DNA of 64,000 bases from Thermodesulfobacterium sp. (GCA_017656385.1 JACDNX010000008.1:1-64000), one strand, 5' to 3'; positions 43,062 to 53,178 are shown, counted from the first letter of the stretch. Numbers and translations are program-made. The notes: generated by a model from the letters alone, not told the origin.

Positions 43062-44224
43062 GTTTTTAATAAATCATTTAAAGTAACTTGAGAAAAGTTT
43101 TGTGTTAAATCGGATATTTTTTTTATAAAATTATTAATTTCTGGAAGTTTTGGTAGGTCTTTAACATCGTTAAGCCCTATTATTTTTGCAATTTTTATTT
43201 TTTGTAAGGGTTTAACAAAAAACACTTCCTCGTCCCTAACAGCTATAAAACCTTCTTTTTCCAGCTCCTGTAGAAGTGACTCTAAAAAGATAGGAGAGAC
43301 ATTTAAGTATTCTGAAATTTTAAATATATTGCAATTTTTACCTTCGGTAAAAAGTTTCCCTAAAAGATAAAGTATGTAAAGTTTTAAATATGGGTAAGGA
43401 AGATTTATAGGAATTCTTCTCCAGCATTTTTGTTCTAAAAATACTACCAGCTCGGCTCCCAGAAGAAATACCAACCAGTTTATAAATAACCATACTAAAA
43501 ACAGAGGTATAGCTGAAAGCGAGCCGTAAACTTTGGAATATCCTACTGCATATTTAACATAAAAAGAATAAAAATAAGAAGATAGAGTCCATAAAATAGT
43601 TGAAAAAAACGCACCAATAAAAGCTTCTTTTTTGCGAACATCTTTTGCAGGGAAATATATATACATCAAGAAGAAAAAAAGTGTGATAATTATTAGTATA
43701 AAAATATTAAAAAACTTTCCGAGGTAAGAATGAAAAGATACAGGCATAAAAAAAAGAAAGGGAATTATAGTCATACATACCCAGAAAAAGGTTATTCGTT
43801 GTGTAAATTTTCTTCTTTTTGAGCTTTCAAAAATTCTATTTAATATTCCTTCAATCTGGAAAAGAAGTCCTAATCCCATAACAAAATAACCTATAAGGCT
43901 GAATTTGCCGAGTGGAAAAGTTTCAAGTTTTTTAACCAATTCTAAAATGGTGTCCATAACTTTTTTGGTAGCTTCAGGAGTGAGATACTGAGCAATGTTT
44001 ATAAATATTTGTTCCGTTAGTTTTTGCTGAGGAATAAAGATTTTTCCTATAGAAAAAATTAAACCTAAAAGGGGAACTAAAGTAAGAAGCGTATTAAAAG
44101 TTAATCCCTGAGCGCTAAGCAGAATATCGTCCTTTTGAAGTTTTTTAAAAAAGGTTATAATTGTAATTTTTAAAAAATAAAGGATGTTTTGCAATCTCAT
44201 AGATTTTATAATTTTAATGGACAT
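43058..44224 (-). CDS. YihY/BrkB-family membrane protein with C-terminal winged helix
   Basis: A protein of 388 residues from the ATG at 44224; an in-frame TTG at 44239 is weaker. Residues about 1-270 have six helices and the family motif LSAQGLTFNTLLTLVPLLG with the later YAVGYSKVYGSLSAIPLFLVW. Residues about 280-388 form a predicted winged helix (FKISEYLNVSPIFLESLLQELEKEG), an added cytoplasmic domain found in some members. It was once called ribonuclease BN, wrongly. The role is unknown. It is divergent from trmB, only 26 bases away. Confidence 0.82.
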   Translation of the reverse strand: MSIKIIKSMRLQNILYFLKITIITFFKKLQKDDILLSAQGLTFNTLLTLVPLLGLIFSIGKIFIPQQKLTEQIFINIAQYLTPEATKKVMDTILELVKKLETFPLGKFSLIGYFVMGLGLLFQIEGILNRIFESSKRRKFTQRITFFWVCMTIIPFLFFMPVSFHSYLGKFFNIFILIIITLFFFLMYIYFPAKDVRKKEAFIGAFFSTILWTLSSYFYSFYVKYAVGYSKVYGSLSAIPLFLVWLFINWLVFLLGAELVVFLEQKCWRRIPINLPYPYLKLYILYLLGKLFTEGKNCNIFKISEYLNVSPIFLESLLQELEKEGFIAVRDEEVFFVKPLQKIKIAKIIGLNDVKDLPKLPEINNFIKKISDLTQNFSQVTLNDLLKT

Positions 44225-44250
44225 CTTAATTTTAGACAAGAAGGATAATT

Positions 44251-45348
44251 ATGGAACTTAAGGAAATAGTATTAAAAGAAAATGAACTTGAGATTAAACC
44301 AGACTGGGGAAAAATTTTTAAAAGAAAGGCTCCGCTTTTTTTGGAAATAGGAATCGGAAATGGAGAATTTATTGTTTGGATTGCTAAAAAAAATCCTGAA
44401 TCAAATTTTATTGGTGTTGAGGTTTCAAAGAAATATTTAAGGAAAGCAGTAAACAGAGTGGTAAATGAGGGGCTGAAAAATGTAAGACTTATGTATATAG
44501 AAGGTTCAAAGTTTATTTCTAAATTTTTAGAAAGAGAAACTCTTTCAGGAATTTATATAAATTTTCCTGATCCATGGTTGAAGAAAAAGCATAAAAAAAG
44601 AAGACTAATTTCTCAGCCTTTTATCTGGCTTGTTGCTGATAGACTAACTTTAGAAGGTTTTTTTCTTATGGTTACTGATTGTGAAGATTATGCTAAGGAA
44701 GTTGCAGAGCTTTTTTCTGAATGTCCAGCCTTTTTACCTCTCTGGGATAGTCCTGTAAAAATTAACTTAATTGATTATTATTTAACCAAATATGCAAGAA
44801 AATGGCTTTCCCAAGGTTTACCGCTTTTTTATATTGGGTTTAAAAAACATAAAAGAGTTGAAATTCCTGAATGGGTATATAAATTTTATCCTTTAGCAAA
44901 GTTTTCAGAGGAGGAAACTTTGCCTGAAAACATATTAGAAGTGAATGAAAAAGTTGATTTTTTTGAACTGGCTAAAAAATTACCGAGAGGGATTGTTTGG
45001 AAAAGGGAAGAAGAGGTTATAAAAATATTGGATATTTATTACAAGGAAGATGGAATTCTTATAGATACACTGGTTGTAAAAGGTTTTTTAAAACAAAGAT
45101 TTTTTATCACTATTAAACTTTATCAGGGAAAAAAGATAATTATTGCCATTCACGATTCAGATAAGCCAGATATTACAGAAGAAGTTCACAAAGCTATCAT
45201 TATCGTAACCTTAGAAATTCAGAAAGTTTTCAAAAATTCTCGTCTCGTAAAAAGCACCTGTAAAAGGAAATTTTTTGAACCCTTACAAAGTGAGCTCTTG
45301 CATAAATTGAAAATAGAAGATAAAATTTCAAAATTAGAAAAATTTTAA
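44251..45348 (+). CDS. trmB: tRNA (guanine-N7)-methyltransferase TrmB, extended
   Basis: TrmB adds the m7G46 methyl to tRNA from SAM. The SAM-binding LEIGIGNGEF is near residue 31, and the INFPDPWLKKKH motif follows near residue 110. Normal TrmB is about 220 residues; this one has 365. The extra 150 C-terminal residues (from about 215) have no motif I recognise and are like those of some thermophilic relatives. An AAGGA site precedes the ATG. Confidence 0.9.
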   Translation: MELKEIVLKENELEIKPDWGKIFKRKAPLFLEIGIGNGEFIVWIAKKNPESNFIGVEVSKKYLRKAVNRVVNEGLKNVRLMYIEGSKFISKFLERETLSGIYINFPDPWLKKKHKKRRLISQPFIWLVADRLTLEGFFLMVTDCEDYAKEVAELFSECPAFLPLWDSPVKINLIDYYLTKYARKWLSQGLPLFYIGFKKHKRVEIPEWVYKFYPLAKFSEEETLPENILEVNEKVDFFELAKKLPRGIVWKREEEVIKILDIYYKEDGILIDTLVVKGFLKQRFFITIKLYQGKKIIIAIHDSDKPDITEEVHKAIIIVTLEIQKVFKNSRLVKSTCKRKFFEPLQSELLHKLKIEDKISKLEKF

Positions 45349-45364
45349 AAAGGAGGGTAATTTT

Positions 45365-45814
45365 ATGGGCGTTGATATAGAAGAACTTTTTTTAGAGGGT
45401 GCAAAAATACTTACTTTAAAGCAATTTGATAGAGCTTTAGAGATTTTTAGTAAAGTTCTTGAAATGGATCCAAATCACATTAAGGCGTTGGAAGCAAGAG
45501 CTGTTATATACATGCAGAAAGGAGAAATAGAGCTTGCACAAATTGATCTGGAAAAAGCTATAAGTATAGAACCAGAAAATGCAAGGCTTTACTTCCGTTT
45601 AGGACAAGTATATTATCGTAAAAAGGATTTGGACAAGGCATTGGAACTTTTTACCAAAGCTATTGATCTTGAGCCTGTTTATCCAGCTGCTTACATGGCA
45701 AGAAGTCAGGTTTTAAGAGAAAAGGGGATGGAAGAAGCAGCAGACTTAGAATTAGATAAGGCAGTTGCAGTGCAGAGAGAAATTGCTAAAGCAAGAAAGG
45801 TAGTAGATTTTTAG
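45365..45814 (+). CDS. TPR-repeat protein
   Basis: A 149-residue protein with at least three TPR units: ALEIFSKVLEMDPNHIKALE, AQIDLEKAISIEPENARLYF, ALELFTKAIDLEPVYPAAYM. It has no signal peptide or other domain and probably acts as a protein-binding scaffold. A GGAGGG site lies before the ATG, 16 bases after trmB. It converges on ilvE. Confidence 0.85.
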   Translation: MGVDIEELFLEGAKILTLKQFDRALEIFSKVLEMDPNHIKALEARAVIYMQKGEIELAQIDLEKAISIEPENARLYFRLGQVYYRKKDLDKALELFTKAIDLEPVYPAAYMARSQVLREKGMEEAADLELDKAVAVQREIAKARKVVDF

Positions 45815-46881
45815 TCTTCTAAAGTAACCGTCCAGTTAAAGATATCTTCTTTTTCTCCATATTGAATCCCTGTAATGTAATCAAAAAGCATTCTGGTAAG
45901 TTCTCCTGTATCCCCATTGTTAATGATGTATGATTTATCTTTATAACAAATTTCTCCTACAGGACTTATAACTGCAGCTGTTCCTGTGCCAAAACATTCT
46001 TTTAAGGTATTGTTTTTTATACCTTCTATTACTTCGTCTATGGAAATTTTTCTTTCTTTTGCTGGAATGCCAAGTTTAGGAACCAGTTTTAAAACTGAGT
46101 CTCTTGTAACACCTGGCAGAATTGAACCTGTAAGAGCAGGGGTAATCAGTTCATTTTCAAAATAGAAAAAGATATTCATGCTTCCTACTTCTTCAACATA
46201 TTTTCTCTCTTTAGCATCAAGCCAAAGAACCTGAGTATATCCTTTTTTATGTGCCAATTCCTGAGCTTTGAGACTGGCAGCATAATTGCCACCGGTTTTT
46301 ACCTCTCCTGTTCCTCCTGGACAGGCTCTTATATATTCAGTGGTTACATAAATTTTAACAGGGTTAAATCCCTCTTTATAATAAGCTCCCACAGGAGAAA
46401 GTATTATAACAAAAAGATACTCACAGCTTACTTTAAGCCCCAGAGTGGGCTGGGTAGCAAAAATAAGTGGTCTTATATAGAGTGCCGCTCCTTTTTTCTT
46501 TGGTATCCATTCTTTATCAATGGAGACAAGAGTTTTAATTGCTCTAAAAACAAAATCAGGATCGATCTGGGGAATACACAATCTTTCAGCAGAGCGATTA
46601 AGCCTTGCAATGTGATCCCATATGCGAAAAAACCTTATCTTTCCATCAATTCCGTAATAAGCTTTCAATCCCTCAAAAACTGATTGAGAGTAATGTAAAA
46701 CTATAGCTGCAGGATGAAGCTCAATATTGGAAAGAGGCTTAATTTGCGGAGAATGCCAGCCTTTGTTTCTTTCGTATTTCATTATAAACATGTGAGGAGT
46801 AAAGATTTTTCCAAAAGAAAGTTCTTCAAAATTAGGAACTTTTCTCTTTTCCTCTTCAGCTAAAAAAATTTCTATTTCCAT
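45811..46881 (-). CDS. ilvE: Branched-chain amino acid aminotransferase IlvE
   Basis: A PLP aminotransferase (class IV) of 356 residues for leucine, isoleucine and valine. The Lys-containing EVKTGGNYAASLKAQE motif and VEEVGSMNIFF identify the eukaryotic-like BCAT type. FGTGTAAVISPVGEI is near the end. It starts with a GGAGAAG site and overlaps the TPR gene end by four bases. Confidence 0.93.
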   Translation of the reverse strand: MEIEIFLAEEEKRKVPNFEELSFGKIFTPHMFIMKYERNKGWHSPQIKPLSNIELHPAAIVLHYSQSVFEGLKAYYGIDGKIRFFRIWDHIARLNRSAERLCIPQIDPDFVFRAIKTLVSIDKEWIPKKKGAALYIRPLIFATQPTLGLKVSCEYLFVIILSPVGAYYKEGFNPVKIYVTTEYIRACPGGTGEVKTGGNYAASLKAQELAHKKGYTQVLWLDAKERKYVEEVGSMNIFFYFENELITPALTGSILPGVTRDSVLKLVPKLGIPAKERKISIDEVIEGIKNNTLKECFGTGTAAVISPVGEICYKDKSYIINNGDTGELTRMLFDYITGIQYGEKEDIFNWTVTLED

Positions 46882-46945
46882 TCTTCTCCTCCATAAGTTT
46901 TAAAATTACTCTTTAAAAAAGAAAAAATATACCTTTTATAAAGGT

Positions 46946-46973
46946 TTGACAAGAGTTAAAATATAAATATCTT
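46946..46973 (+). promoter_or_regulatory. Candidate promoter of the nuclease genes
   Basis: TTGACA (46946-46951) and TATCTT (46968-46973) are 16 bases apart, with a start near 46980 and the ATG at 46995. Confidence 0.45.
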
Positions 46974-46994
46974 AAAATATTTTAAAAGTTTATT

Positions 46995-47627
46995 ATGCCT
47001 GTAAAACTTAATCAGGGAAAGGTTTCTTTAAGAGTTTTAAAAGAAAAAACCGATTATATTATTCTGGGAGAGATTTTACACTATATCTGGGAAAATTTTT
47101 TGATTGCAGGGAAAGATTTTTTTTCTCTTTCTCCAGATTCAGAGGAATTTAAGAAAAAAGTAGAGATTTACATAAAAAAAGCTTTAGCCTTTTATCAAGA
47201 GCCTCTTCCACAAAGAAAAAATATTTCAGAAAAAGTGAAAAAAATTATAGAGAAAATATTTAAGAGCAATGAATTTAGGAAATTTAAAGAGCTTATCAAA
47301 AAAGAAGACATTGTAGCTATATATAGGGAGCCCGAAGGGTTTTTTAAAGAAGATAGTGATTTTCTGGATTTAAGACCGGATATAATAATAAAGAAAAAAG
47401 ATGAGTGGATTATTCTTGAACTTAAACTTCATAAAGAGTTTGATAAAACTCAATTGGAAAACTACTATACTTTGTTGAAAAAAATATTTCCCAATGATAA
47501 TATAAAGGTGTATTTAATTTCTTTTGAACCCTTTAAGGTGGAATTAATATACTATCAAAAAGCTAATGTAGATGAAAAGATGTCTTCTTATCCCACCCAG
47601 CTCCCACTTTTTAAAAACTTTAACTAA
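46995..47627 (+). CDS. Stand-alone PD-(D/E)XK nuclease-like domain (AddA/RecB C-terminal type)
   Basis: A 210-residue protein. It has YIILGEILHYIWENF (G..H helix), DLRPDIIIKKKDEWIILELKLHK with the Asp and Glu-x-Lys of the PD-(D/E)XK fold, and an LENYYTLLKK stretch typical of RecB-family nucleases. This is the architecture of the C-terminal nuclease of AddA or RecB, but the helicase domain is missing. The ATG of the AddB-like gene lies 56 bases before its stop. It may be the nuclease half of a split AddA or a separate enzyme. Confidence 0.72.
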   Translation: MPVKLNQGKVSLRVLKEKTDYIILGEILHYIWENFLIAGKDFFSLSPDSEEFKKKVEIYIKKALAFYQEPLPQRKNISEKVKKIIEKIFKSNEFRKFKELIKKEDIVAIYREPEGFFKEDSDFLDLRPDIIIKKKDEWIILELKLHKEFDKTQLENYYTLLKKIFPNDNIKVYLISFEPFKVELIYYQKANVDEKMSSYPTQLPLFKNFN

Positions 47628-50553
47628 TCTATTTTTAGATAAATACTCTCTAAATAATCCAAATATCTTAAAAGTATGGTGTATTTTCCCTACCAAAAGG
47701 GCAGGTCTTTATTTTAAGAATTATCTTAAAGAAAAAGCTGAGTTAAAAAAAATTAGGGCAGGTTTTTTCCCTAAGGTTCAATCCTTAGAGGAGTTTGTAG
47801 AAAATCTTTATACTGATTTAACAGATTCCCCTTCTCCTCAAGTTCCTGATGTGTTGAGGGTTTTTGCTTTTCTGGAAGTTTTGGAGAAAAAGAAGAATCT
47901 TTTTTTTGAAAAGAAGGAAGAAAACCTAAGAAAATACTTCAGCTGGGGATTAAAATTTTTGGAAGTTTTTGAAGAATTCGAAAAAGAAGGAAGAATTCCT
48001 GAAAACTTAATTTATCCTCCAGAAGGACTTCCAGAATTAGCTCAAAAAATTTTTGAAGAATTGAGAATCAGTTATCTTGAGTTTACTTTCCTTATTGAGA
48101 AGAGAAATTTTTCTTATTACTCTTACAGACTGAAAAAAATATCAGAAATTTTGAAAGAAAAAAGAGATATAGATACTCTTTCTAAGGAAATAAGTGAGAT
48201 CTGGTTTATTGGCTTTGCAGCCTTAAGAAAGGTAGAAACAGAGATTTTCAAATTTTTTAAAGAAAAGTTTAAGAGCTATTTTGTTTTTGAAGCCTATGAA
48301 CCATTACCTTCTGTAATAAAAAACACTTTGAATGCTCTTGAGATAGATTTTGAATGGGTCTCTTCTGAGTATTACGAAAGAAAGACTTTTAAAAGCCCTC
48401 ATATATACTTTTATGAAACTACGGATCCACATTTAGAGGTTAAAGAGGCTTCAGGTCTTATTCCAGAAAAGGTTGAGAATCCTGATGAAATAGCAGTGGT
48501 TGTTCCTAATTCTCTAAATTTGTTACCTCTTATTTATACCTTGGAAGGCAAAGAAAACCCGATAGAAGTAAACATTACCCTTCAGTATCCTATCACTAAA
48601 ATCCCCTTAAATCAGCTTTTGAGAAACTTAATTAAAGCTCAAAAAGAAAAAGAGGGTAAATTTTATCCAGCTAAGATTTATCTTAAAATTCTCAAACATC
48701 CTTACTTTTCAGCACTTGAATTTGGAGAAGGTGTTTCCTGCCAGAAAATAGTAAGTGAAATAGAAACTACCTTAAGAAAAAAAGGCTATCTCAAAATAAC
48801 TCTGGAAGAGGTTGAAGAGTTATTTCCTGGATATAGAGAATTTTTAGAAAGAATCCACAGGGTATTTTTTAAAAACTGGGAAGAAATACAAACCCCTTTT
48901 GAGCTTTCTGAGAATTTAAAAAGCATTTTACAAATTTTTGCACCTTTGTTTGAAAGGCTGAAAGAAAAGGCAGATTGGCACTCGGTTCTTTTAAGAAACT
49001 ATATTTACATTATTGAGACAAAAATTTTACCTATATTTGAAGAGGAAACCTATTTTAAAGATAAAAAATTTTCAGGACAGTTTCTTCTGGAGATTCTGGA
49101 ATATCTTCTCAAGGAAGAGACAATTCCTTTTATCGGGGATCCTTTAAAAGGTCTTCAGATTATGGGATTTTTGGAAACAAGGCTTCTTTCTTTTAAAAAA
49201 TTGATCATTCTTGATGTGAATGAGGGTATTTTACCACCAGCACCTTCTTTTAACCCTCTTCTCACAGAAGAAATCAAAAGTTATCTGGGTATTCCTGTTT
49301 TCAGGAATGAGTTATGGGTTTATTATTTTGAGAGGCTTATAAAAAGTGCAGAGGAGGTTCATCTATTTTATATTTTTGTAGAAAAAGGGAAAACTCAGGA
49401 ATTCAGAGAGCCTTCAAGGTTTATTCAAAAACTCAAATGGGAACTTGAAAAAAAAGAAGTCAAGCCGGTTGAGAAGTTAATTCCGCTGAGTTTTGAAATT
49501 CTTTCTGAAAAAGATGGCATTCCTAAAACAAAAAAAGATAAAGAATTACTTTTAGAGATTATCAAAAATTCAGAAATAAGCAGATATTTTCTGGAAACCT
49601 ATCTTAAATGCGGAGTAAAATTTTATTTTAAGTATCTTTTAAAGCTAAAAGAAACGGAGAAAATAGGGTTAAAGCCCGTAGATGTGGGTAATTTTATTCA
49701 TGAATTTTTTGAGAAAATTTTTAAGGAATTGGAGGGCAAAGAGATACTAATAAAGAATGTTTATAATGAAAAAGATATTTTAGAAAAGCTTGATTTCCTC
49801 TGGCTGACTTACAAATTTGAAAGAAAGATGGATGCTTTATCACACTTCTTTTCCAAAAAAATTGCAGTAGAAACCATCAGAAGATATTTCAATTATTTGA
49901 TTGATATGGAAAAAAGCGGGAAGGTTAAAAGGACTAAAATTTTAGGAGTTGAAAAGGAGTTAAAACTGCATACTGAAATTTCTTTATTAGATTCTTCTTT
50001 TGACTTACAGAAAGTTTTAAGAGTTTGTTTAAGCGGAAGAACTGATTTTCTGATCAAAAGAAAAGAAAATATAATTAAATATCTTATATTTGATTTTAAA
50101 AGCAATCCTGATACATCTCCCTCTCCCAGAAAGATTGGTAAAATATATTCTTTTTCACTTTCTGAAAAATTTGATAGAACTTCCATTTATGAAGTTGCGG
50201 ATATTTTTGGCTCAAACCTTTACAGTTTTCAGCTTCTCTTTTATTACTATCTTTTCTATCAACACAAGGAAAAATTTATAACTGAAGATAAAGGAGAATT
50301 TGTGATTATAAATGCAGGGTTTATCACTCCTTCAGATTTTAAGAGACCTGAAAAATTTCTTTTTAACATTTCTTCAAGAGGTGAATGGGCAAAAGTTTAT
50401 AAATATTTTGAAAACAGTTTTAAAGAATTGATTGAATGGATTTTAAATCACATTATAATAAGTAATAAATTTTATTTTCCTGTAGATGACAAAGTTTGCA
50501 GATATTGTGAGTATAAAGCTCCCTGTAAAAATTATAAATATCTTTTAGGATAA
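47572..50553 (+). CDS. addB: AddB-like PD-(D/E)XK nuclease, double-strand break repair
   Basis: A 993-residue protein resembling alpha-proteobacterial-type AddB. The N-terminus has IFPTKRAGLYFKNYL in place of a working Walker A. The nuclease end has GRTDFLI with LIFDFKSN as catalytic D and D-x-K. Four iron-sulfur cysteines are CGVKF in the middle and CRYCEYKAPC at the end. It should process double-strand ends with a helicase partner, and it overlaps the stand-alone nuclease gene. No full AddA helicase is in the window. Confidence 0.8.
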   Translation: MKRCLLIPPSSHFLKTLTNLFLDKYSLNNPNILKVWCIFPTKRAGLYFKNYLKEKAELKKIRAGFFPKVQSLEEFVENLYTDLTDSPSPQVPDVLRVFAFLEVLEKKKNLFFEKKEENLRKYFSWGLKFLEVFEEFEKEGRIPENLIYPPEGLPELAQKIFEELRISYLEFTFLIEKRNFSYYSYRLKKISEILKEKRDIDTLSKEISEIWFIGFAALRKVETEIFKFFKEKFKSYFVFEAYEPLPSVIKNTLNALEIDFEWVSSEYYERKTFKSPHIYFYETTDPHLEVKEASGLIPEKVENPDEIAVVVPNSLNLLPLIYTLEGKENPIEVNITLQYPITKIPLNQLLRNLIKAQKEKEGKFYPAKIYLKILKHPYFSALEFGEGVSCQKIVSEIETTLRKKGYLKITLEEVEELFPGYREFLERIHRVFFKNWEEIQTPFELSENLKSILQIFAPLFERLKEKADWHSVLLRNYIYIIETKILPIFEEETYFKDKKFSGQFLLEILEYLLKEETIPFIGDPLKGLQIMGFLETRLLSFKKLIILDVNEGILPPAPSFNPLLTEEIKSYLGIPVFRNELWVYYFERLIKSAEEVHLFYIFVEKGKTQEFREPSRFIQKLKWELEKKEVKPVEKLIPLSFEILSEKDGIPKTKKDKELLLEIIKNSEISRYFLETYLKCGVKFYFKYLLKLKETEKIGLKPVDVGNFIHEFFEKIFKELEGKEILIKNVYNEKDILEKLDFLWLTYKFERKMDALSHFFSKKIAVETIRRYFNYLIDMEKSGKVKRTKILGVEKELKLHTEISLLDSSFDLQKVLRVCLSGRTDFLIKRKENIIKYLIFDFKSNPDTSPSPRKIGKIYSFSLSEKFDRTSIYEVADIFGSNLYSFQLLFYYYLFYQHKEKFITEDKGEFVIINAGFITPSDFKRPEKFLFNISSRGEWAKVYKYFENSFKELIEWILNHIIISNKFYFPVDDKVCRYCEYKAPCKNYKYLLG

Positions 50554-50558
50554 AATTT

Positions 50559-51668
50559 ATGTGGATTAAAGATTTTTCCAGACCTGAAGAAGAGAGAAAT
50601 TTTATTCTGGAGGAAACTCTTAAAAAGAATTGTGAACTTAAGGATATTTCTGAAAAGGTTCTAAATTTTGAGCCTCTTGATTTTGAATCAGCTTTGAAGC
50701 TTTACAGAGAAGGAGATATTTTCTTTTTAGGGGAGCTTGCAAGAAAAGTTAAAGAAAGAATACATGGGAAAAAGTATTATTATACAATAAACAGACACAT
50801 TAATTATACTAATGTTTGCGTTATTAATTGTAAATTCTGTGGTTATCATAAAAGACCCGGAGAAGAAGGAGGTTATACCTTAGAGATAGATGAAATTTTA
50901 GAAAAATTAAAAGAAACTCCTCAGTTAAAAGAGGTTCATATTGTAGGAGGGTTAAATCCAAGACTTCCTTATGAATATTATGTAAATTTAGTTCGTAAAA
51001 TAAGAGACTCTTTTCCTGAAATTCACATAAGGGCTTATACTTGTGTTGAAATAGACTGGCTCTCAAAAATTTCTGGGAAGTCTGTGGAAGAAGTTTTGAA
51101 GGAACTAAAAGAAGCAGGTTTAAATTCTATTCCTGGAGGGGGTGCAGAGGTTTTTTCTGAGAGAATAAGAGCTGAGCTTTATCCAACTAAGATTTCTTCT
51201 GAAAGATGGATTGAGATTGCAAAAACCGCTCACAAGCTTGGTATTCCAACAAATGCGACTTTGCTTTTTGGACACATAGAAACAGATGAAGAAATAATAA
51301 AACACCTTTTAATTTTAAGAAAAATTCAAGAGGAAACAAAAGGATTTTATTGTTTTATTCCTCTTGCTTTTATTCCTGAAAATAATGAATTATCTCATCT
51401 TCCAGGACCTTCTGCTCACAAGATTTTAAAGGTAATAGCTATTTCTCGTATAATTTTAAATAATTTTCCGCATATTAAGGCTTACTGGGTTTTTCTGGGA
51501 ATAAAATTAGCTCAGATAGCTCTTCTTTGGGGAGCAGACCATTTTCACGGAACAGTGATAGAAGAAAAGATAAGCGAGTTGATGCGAGGGCAACAGGTTA
51601 TGCATCTTCCTCCAGTTGAAATTCAACGTCTTATCCGCGAAATCGGTGGAGAACCAGCTGAGATTTAA
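50559..51668 (+). CDS. mqnE: Aminofutalosine synthase MqnE (radical SAM)
   Basis: MqnE makes aminofutalosine from 3-[(1-carboxyvinyl)oxy]benzoate and SAM, in the futalosine route to menaquinone. The radical SAM motif is CVINCKFCGYHKR, within HINYTNVCV, the MqnE-type N-terminus. Later motifs include HIVGGLNPRLPYEYY and GADHFHGTVIEEKI. At 369 residues it has family length. Other mqn genes are elsewhere. It starts six bases after the AddB-like gene. Confidence 0.88.
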   Translation: MWIKDFSRPEEERNFILEETLKKNCELKDISEKVLNFEPLDFESALKLYREGDIFFLGELARKVKERIHGKKYYYTINRHINYTNVCVINCKFCGYHKRPGEEGGYTLEIDEILEKLKETPQLKEVHIVGGLNPRLPYEYYVNLVRKIRDSFPEIHIRAYTCVEIDWLSKISGKSVEEVLKELKEAGLNSIPGGGAEVFSERIRAELYPTKISSERWIEIAKTAHKLGIPTNATLLFGHIETDEEIIKHLLILRKIQEETKGFYCFIPLAFIPENNELSHLPGPSAHKILKVIAISRIILNNFPHIKAYWVFLGIKLAQIALLWGADHFHGTVIEEKISELMRGQQVMHLPPVEIQRLIREIGGEPAEI

Positions 51669-51672
51669 AAAG

Positions 51673-53178
51673 ATGAAAATTAAAGAAACTTTTTCTAAAA
51701 CTTCTTTAGAAAATTTTTCCGAAAAATCACTTATTTTTATACTGTTATTCTTATGTGTAACTTTTCGATTTATTATGCTAAAACATACCTGTGGTATTAA
51801 TAATGACGGAATAGGTTATATTTATATAGCTCAAAAAATATGGGAAGGAAATTTAAAAGAAATGTTTTCTTGCGGAGGATTTTGTTTAGGGGTAATTTAT
51901 TCTTCTACCATTACAGCTTTTTACTTTTTTTTAAAAAACTGGGAACTCAGCGGGAACCTAACTTCTATTTTTTATTCTTCCCTTATAGTTTTTCCTTTAT
52001 TTAAAATTTTGCGCCAAATATTTTCTAAAAGTTATGCTTTTCTTCTTTCTCTTATAGCTTTAAATTTACCCTATATCATCAAACAAAGTGTAGATATTAT
52101 AAGAGATACCGCTTACTGGTTTTTTTTACTTTTAGGTATTTATTTTTTTTTAAATTGGTTTAGCACCTCTACCAAATATCCTAAATTTTATTTTTTAGCA
52201 AGTGTCTTTTCTTTTTTATTAGCTGGCTTAAACCGTGTAGAAGGATTTTTTGTAGGCTTTTTTTCTTTTGTTCTTTTTCTTTATAAACAAAGGGGTTGGA
52301 AAAAAGATCTTCAGTATTTTTTTGCAGGATTGTTAATTCTTTTCTTAGGTATTGCCATAATTTTCATATTTTTCCCTTCTACTTATGAGTATTTACGGCA
52401 TAAAAGTAGTTTTAATATTTATCTTAATAATTATGAATATTATTATAATGAACTAACTAAACTTTATTTATCTACTGATAGATTTTTTTGGATATATTTT
52501 CGCATGTTACTTCCCTATATTCCTTTTTTTATTAGCTTATTGTTCATTGTTAAAGTTTATAATTTGCTATTCCCTTTCTTAATTTATGGGATTCACACTT
52601 ATTCAAAAAGAAGTTTTCAATTTTTATCCACAAAATATTTTTTTGCCCTTTTTGGGGGCTATTTTTTGTTATTGATTTTATGGTCCTATTCTTATGCCTA
52701 TTTGTCTAAAAGATATTTTGTACCTCTAATTTTTATAGGGCTACCTTTAGTAGGATTAGGAATAAAAAATTTTATAGAAAGACAATTTTTTTATTTCATA
52801 AAGTTTCTTATTTTCTTTTTAATAACAGTTATATTGATAATTTCTATTTTATCTACTATTTTTTCTACTCGGCGTGAAGATGAGCTTATTTATAAGAAAA
52901 TCGCTTCTGTAATAAACAAGATGGAAAATCAACATAGAAATCCTATTATAATTGCTGGGAATAATAAAAAAATAAATTTTTATGTTAACTTAGAAAGGAA
53001 ACCTGCAATATGTGCTTTAAACATAATTTCTCCTCAAAAGTTTTTTAATAAATGTAATGCCGATTATTTAATACTTTCAAAAGAAGAACAAAAAATATAT
53101 CGAAAAAAACTCAACATTTCTAAAATTAAAAAAGTAACAGAAATTGATGGATGGGGAATATTTAAATGTCAAAAATAG
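51673..53178 (+). CDS. GT-C membrane glycosyltransferase of LPS cluster
   Basis: A protein of 501 residues from the ATG at 51673, which lies 5 bases after mqnE; an in-frame ATG inside mqnE is rejected. It has about 10-12 hydrophobic helices. The first loop has CGINNDGIGYIYIAQKIWEGN, the acidic motif of polyprenyl-phosphate-sugar GT-C enzymes (PMT/ArnT type). It probably adds a sugar to LPS or another surface glycan in the periplasm. It overlaps the next glycosyltransferase by 13 bases. The exact sugar is unknown. Confidence 0.75.
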   Translation: MKIKETFSKTSLENFSEKSLIFILLFLCVTFRFIMLKHTCGINNDGIGYIYIAQKIWEGNLKEMFSCGGFCLGVIYSSTITAFYFFLKNWELSGNLTSIFYSSLIVFPLFKILRQIFSKSYAFLLSLIALNLPYIIKQSVDIIRDTAYWFFLLLGIYFFLNWFSTSTKYPKFYFLASVFSFLLAGLNRVEGFFVGFFSFVLFLYKQRGWKKDLQYFFAGLLILFLGIAIIFIFFPSTYEYLRHKSSFNIYLNNYEYYYNELTKLYLSTDRFFWIYFRMLLPYIPFFISLLFIVKVYNLLFPFLIYGIHTYSKRSFQFLSTKYFFALFGGYFLLLILWSYSYAYLSKRYFVPLIFIGLPLVGLGIKNFIERQFFYFIKFLIFFLITVILIISILSTIFSTRREDELIYKKIASVINKMENQHRNPIIIAGNNKKINFYVNLERKPAICALNIISPQKFFNKCNADYLILSKEEQKIYRKKLNISKIKKVTEIDGWGIFKCQK

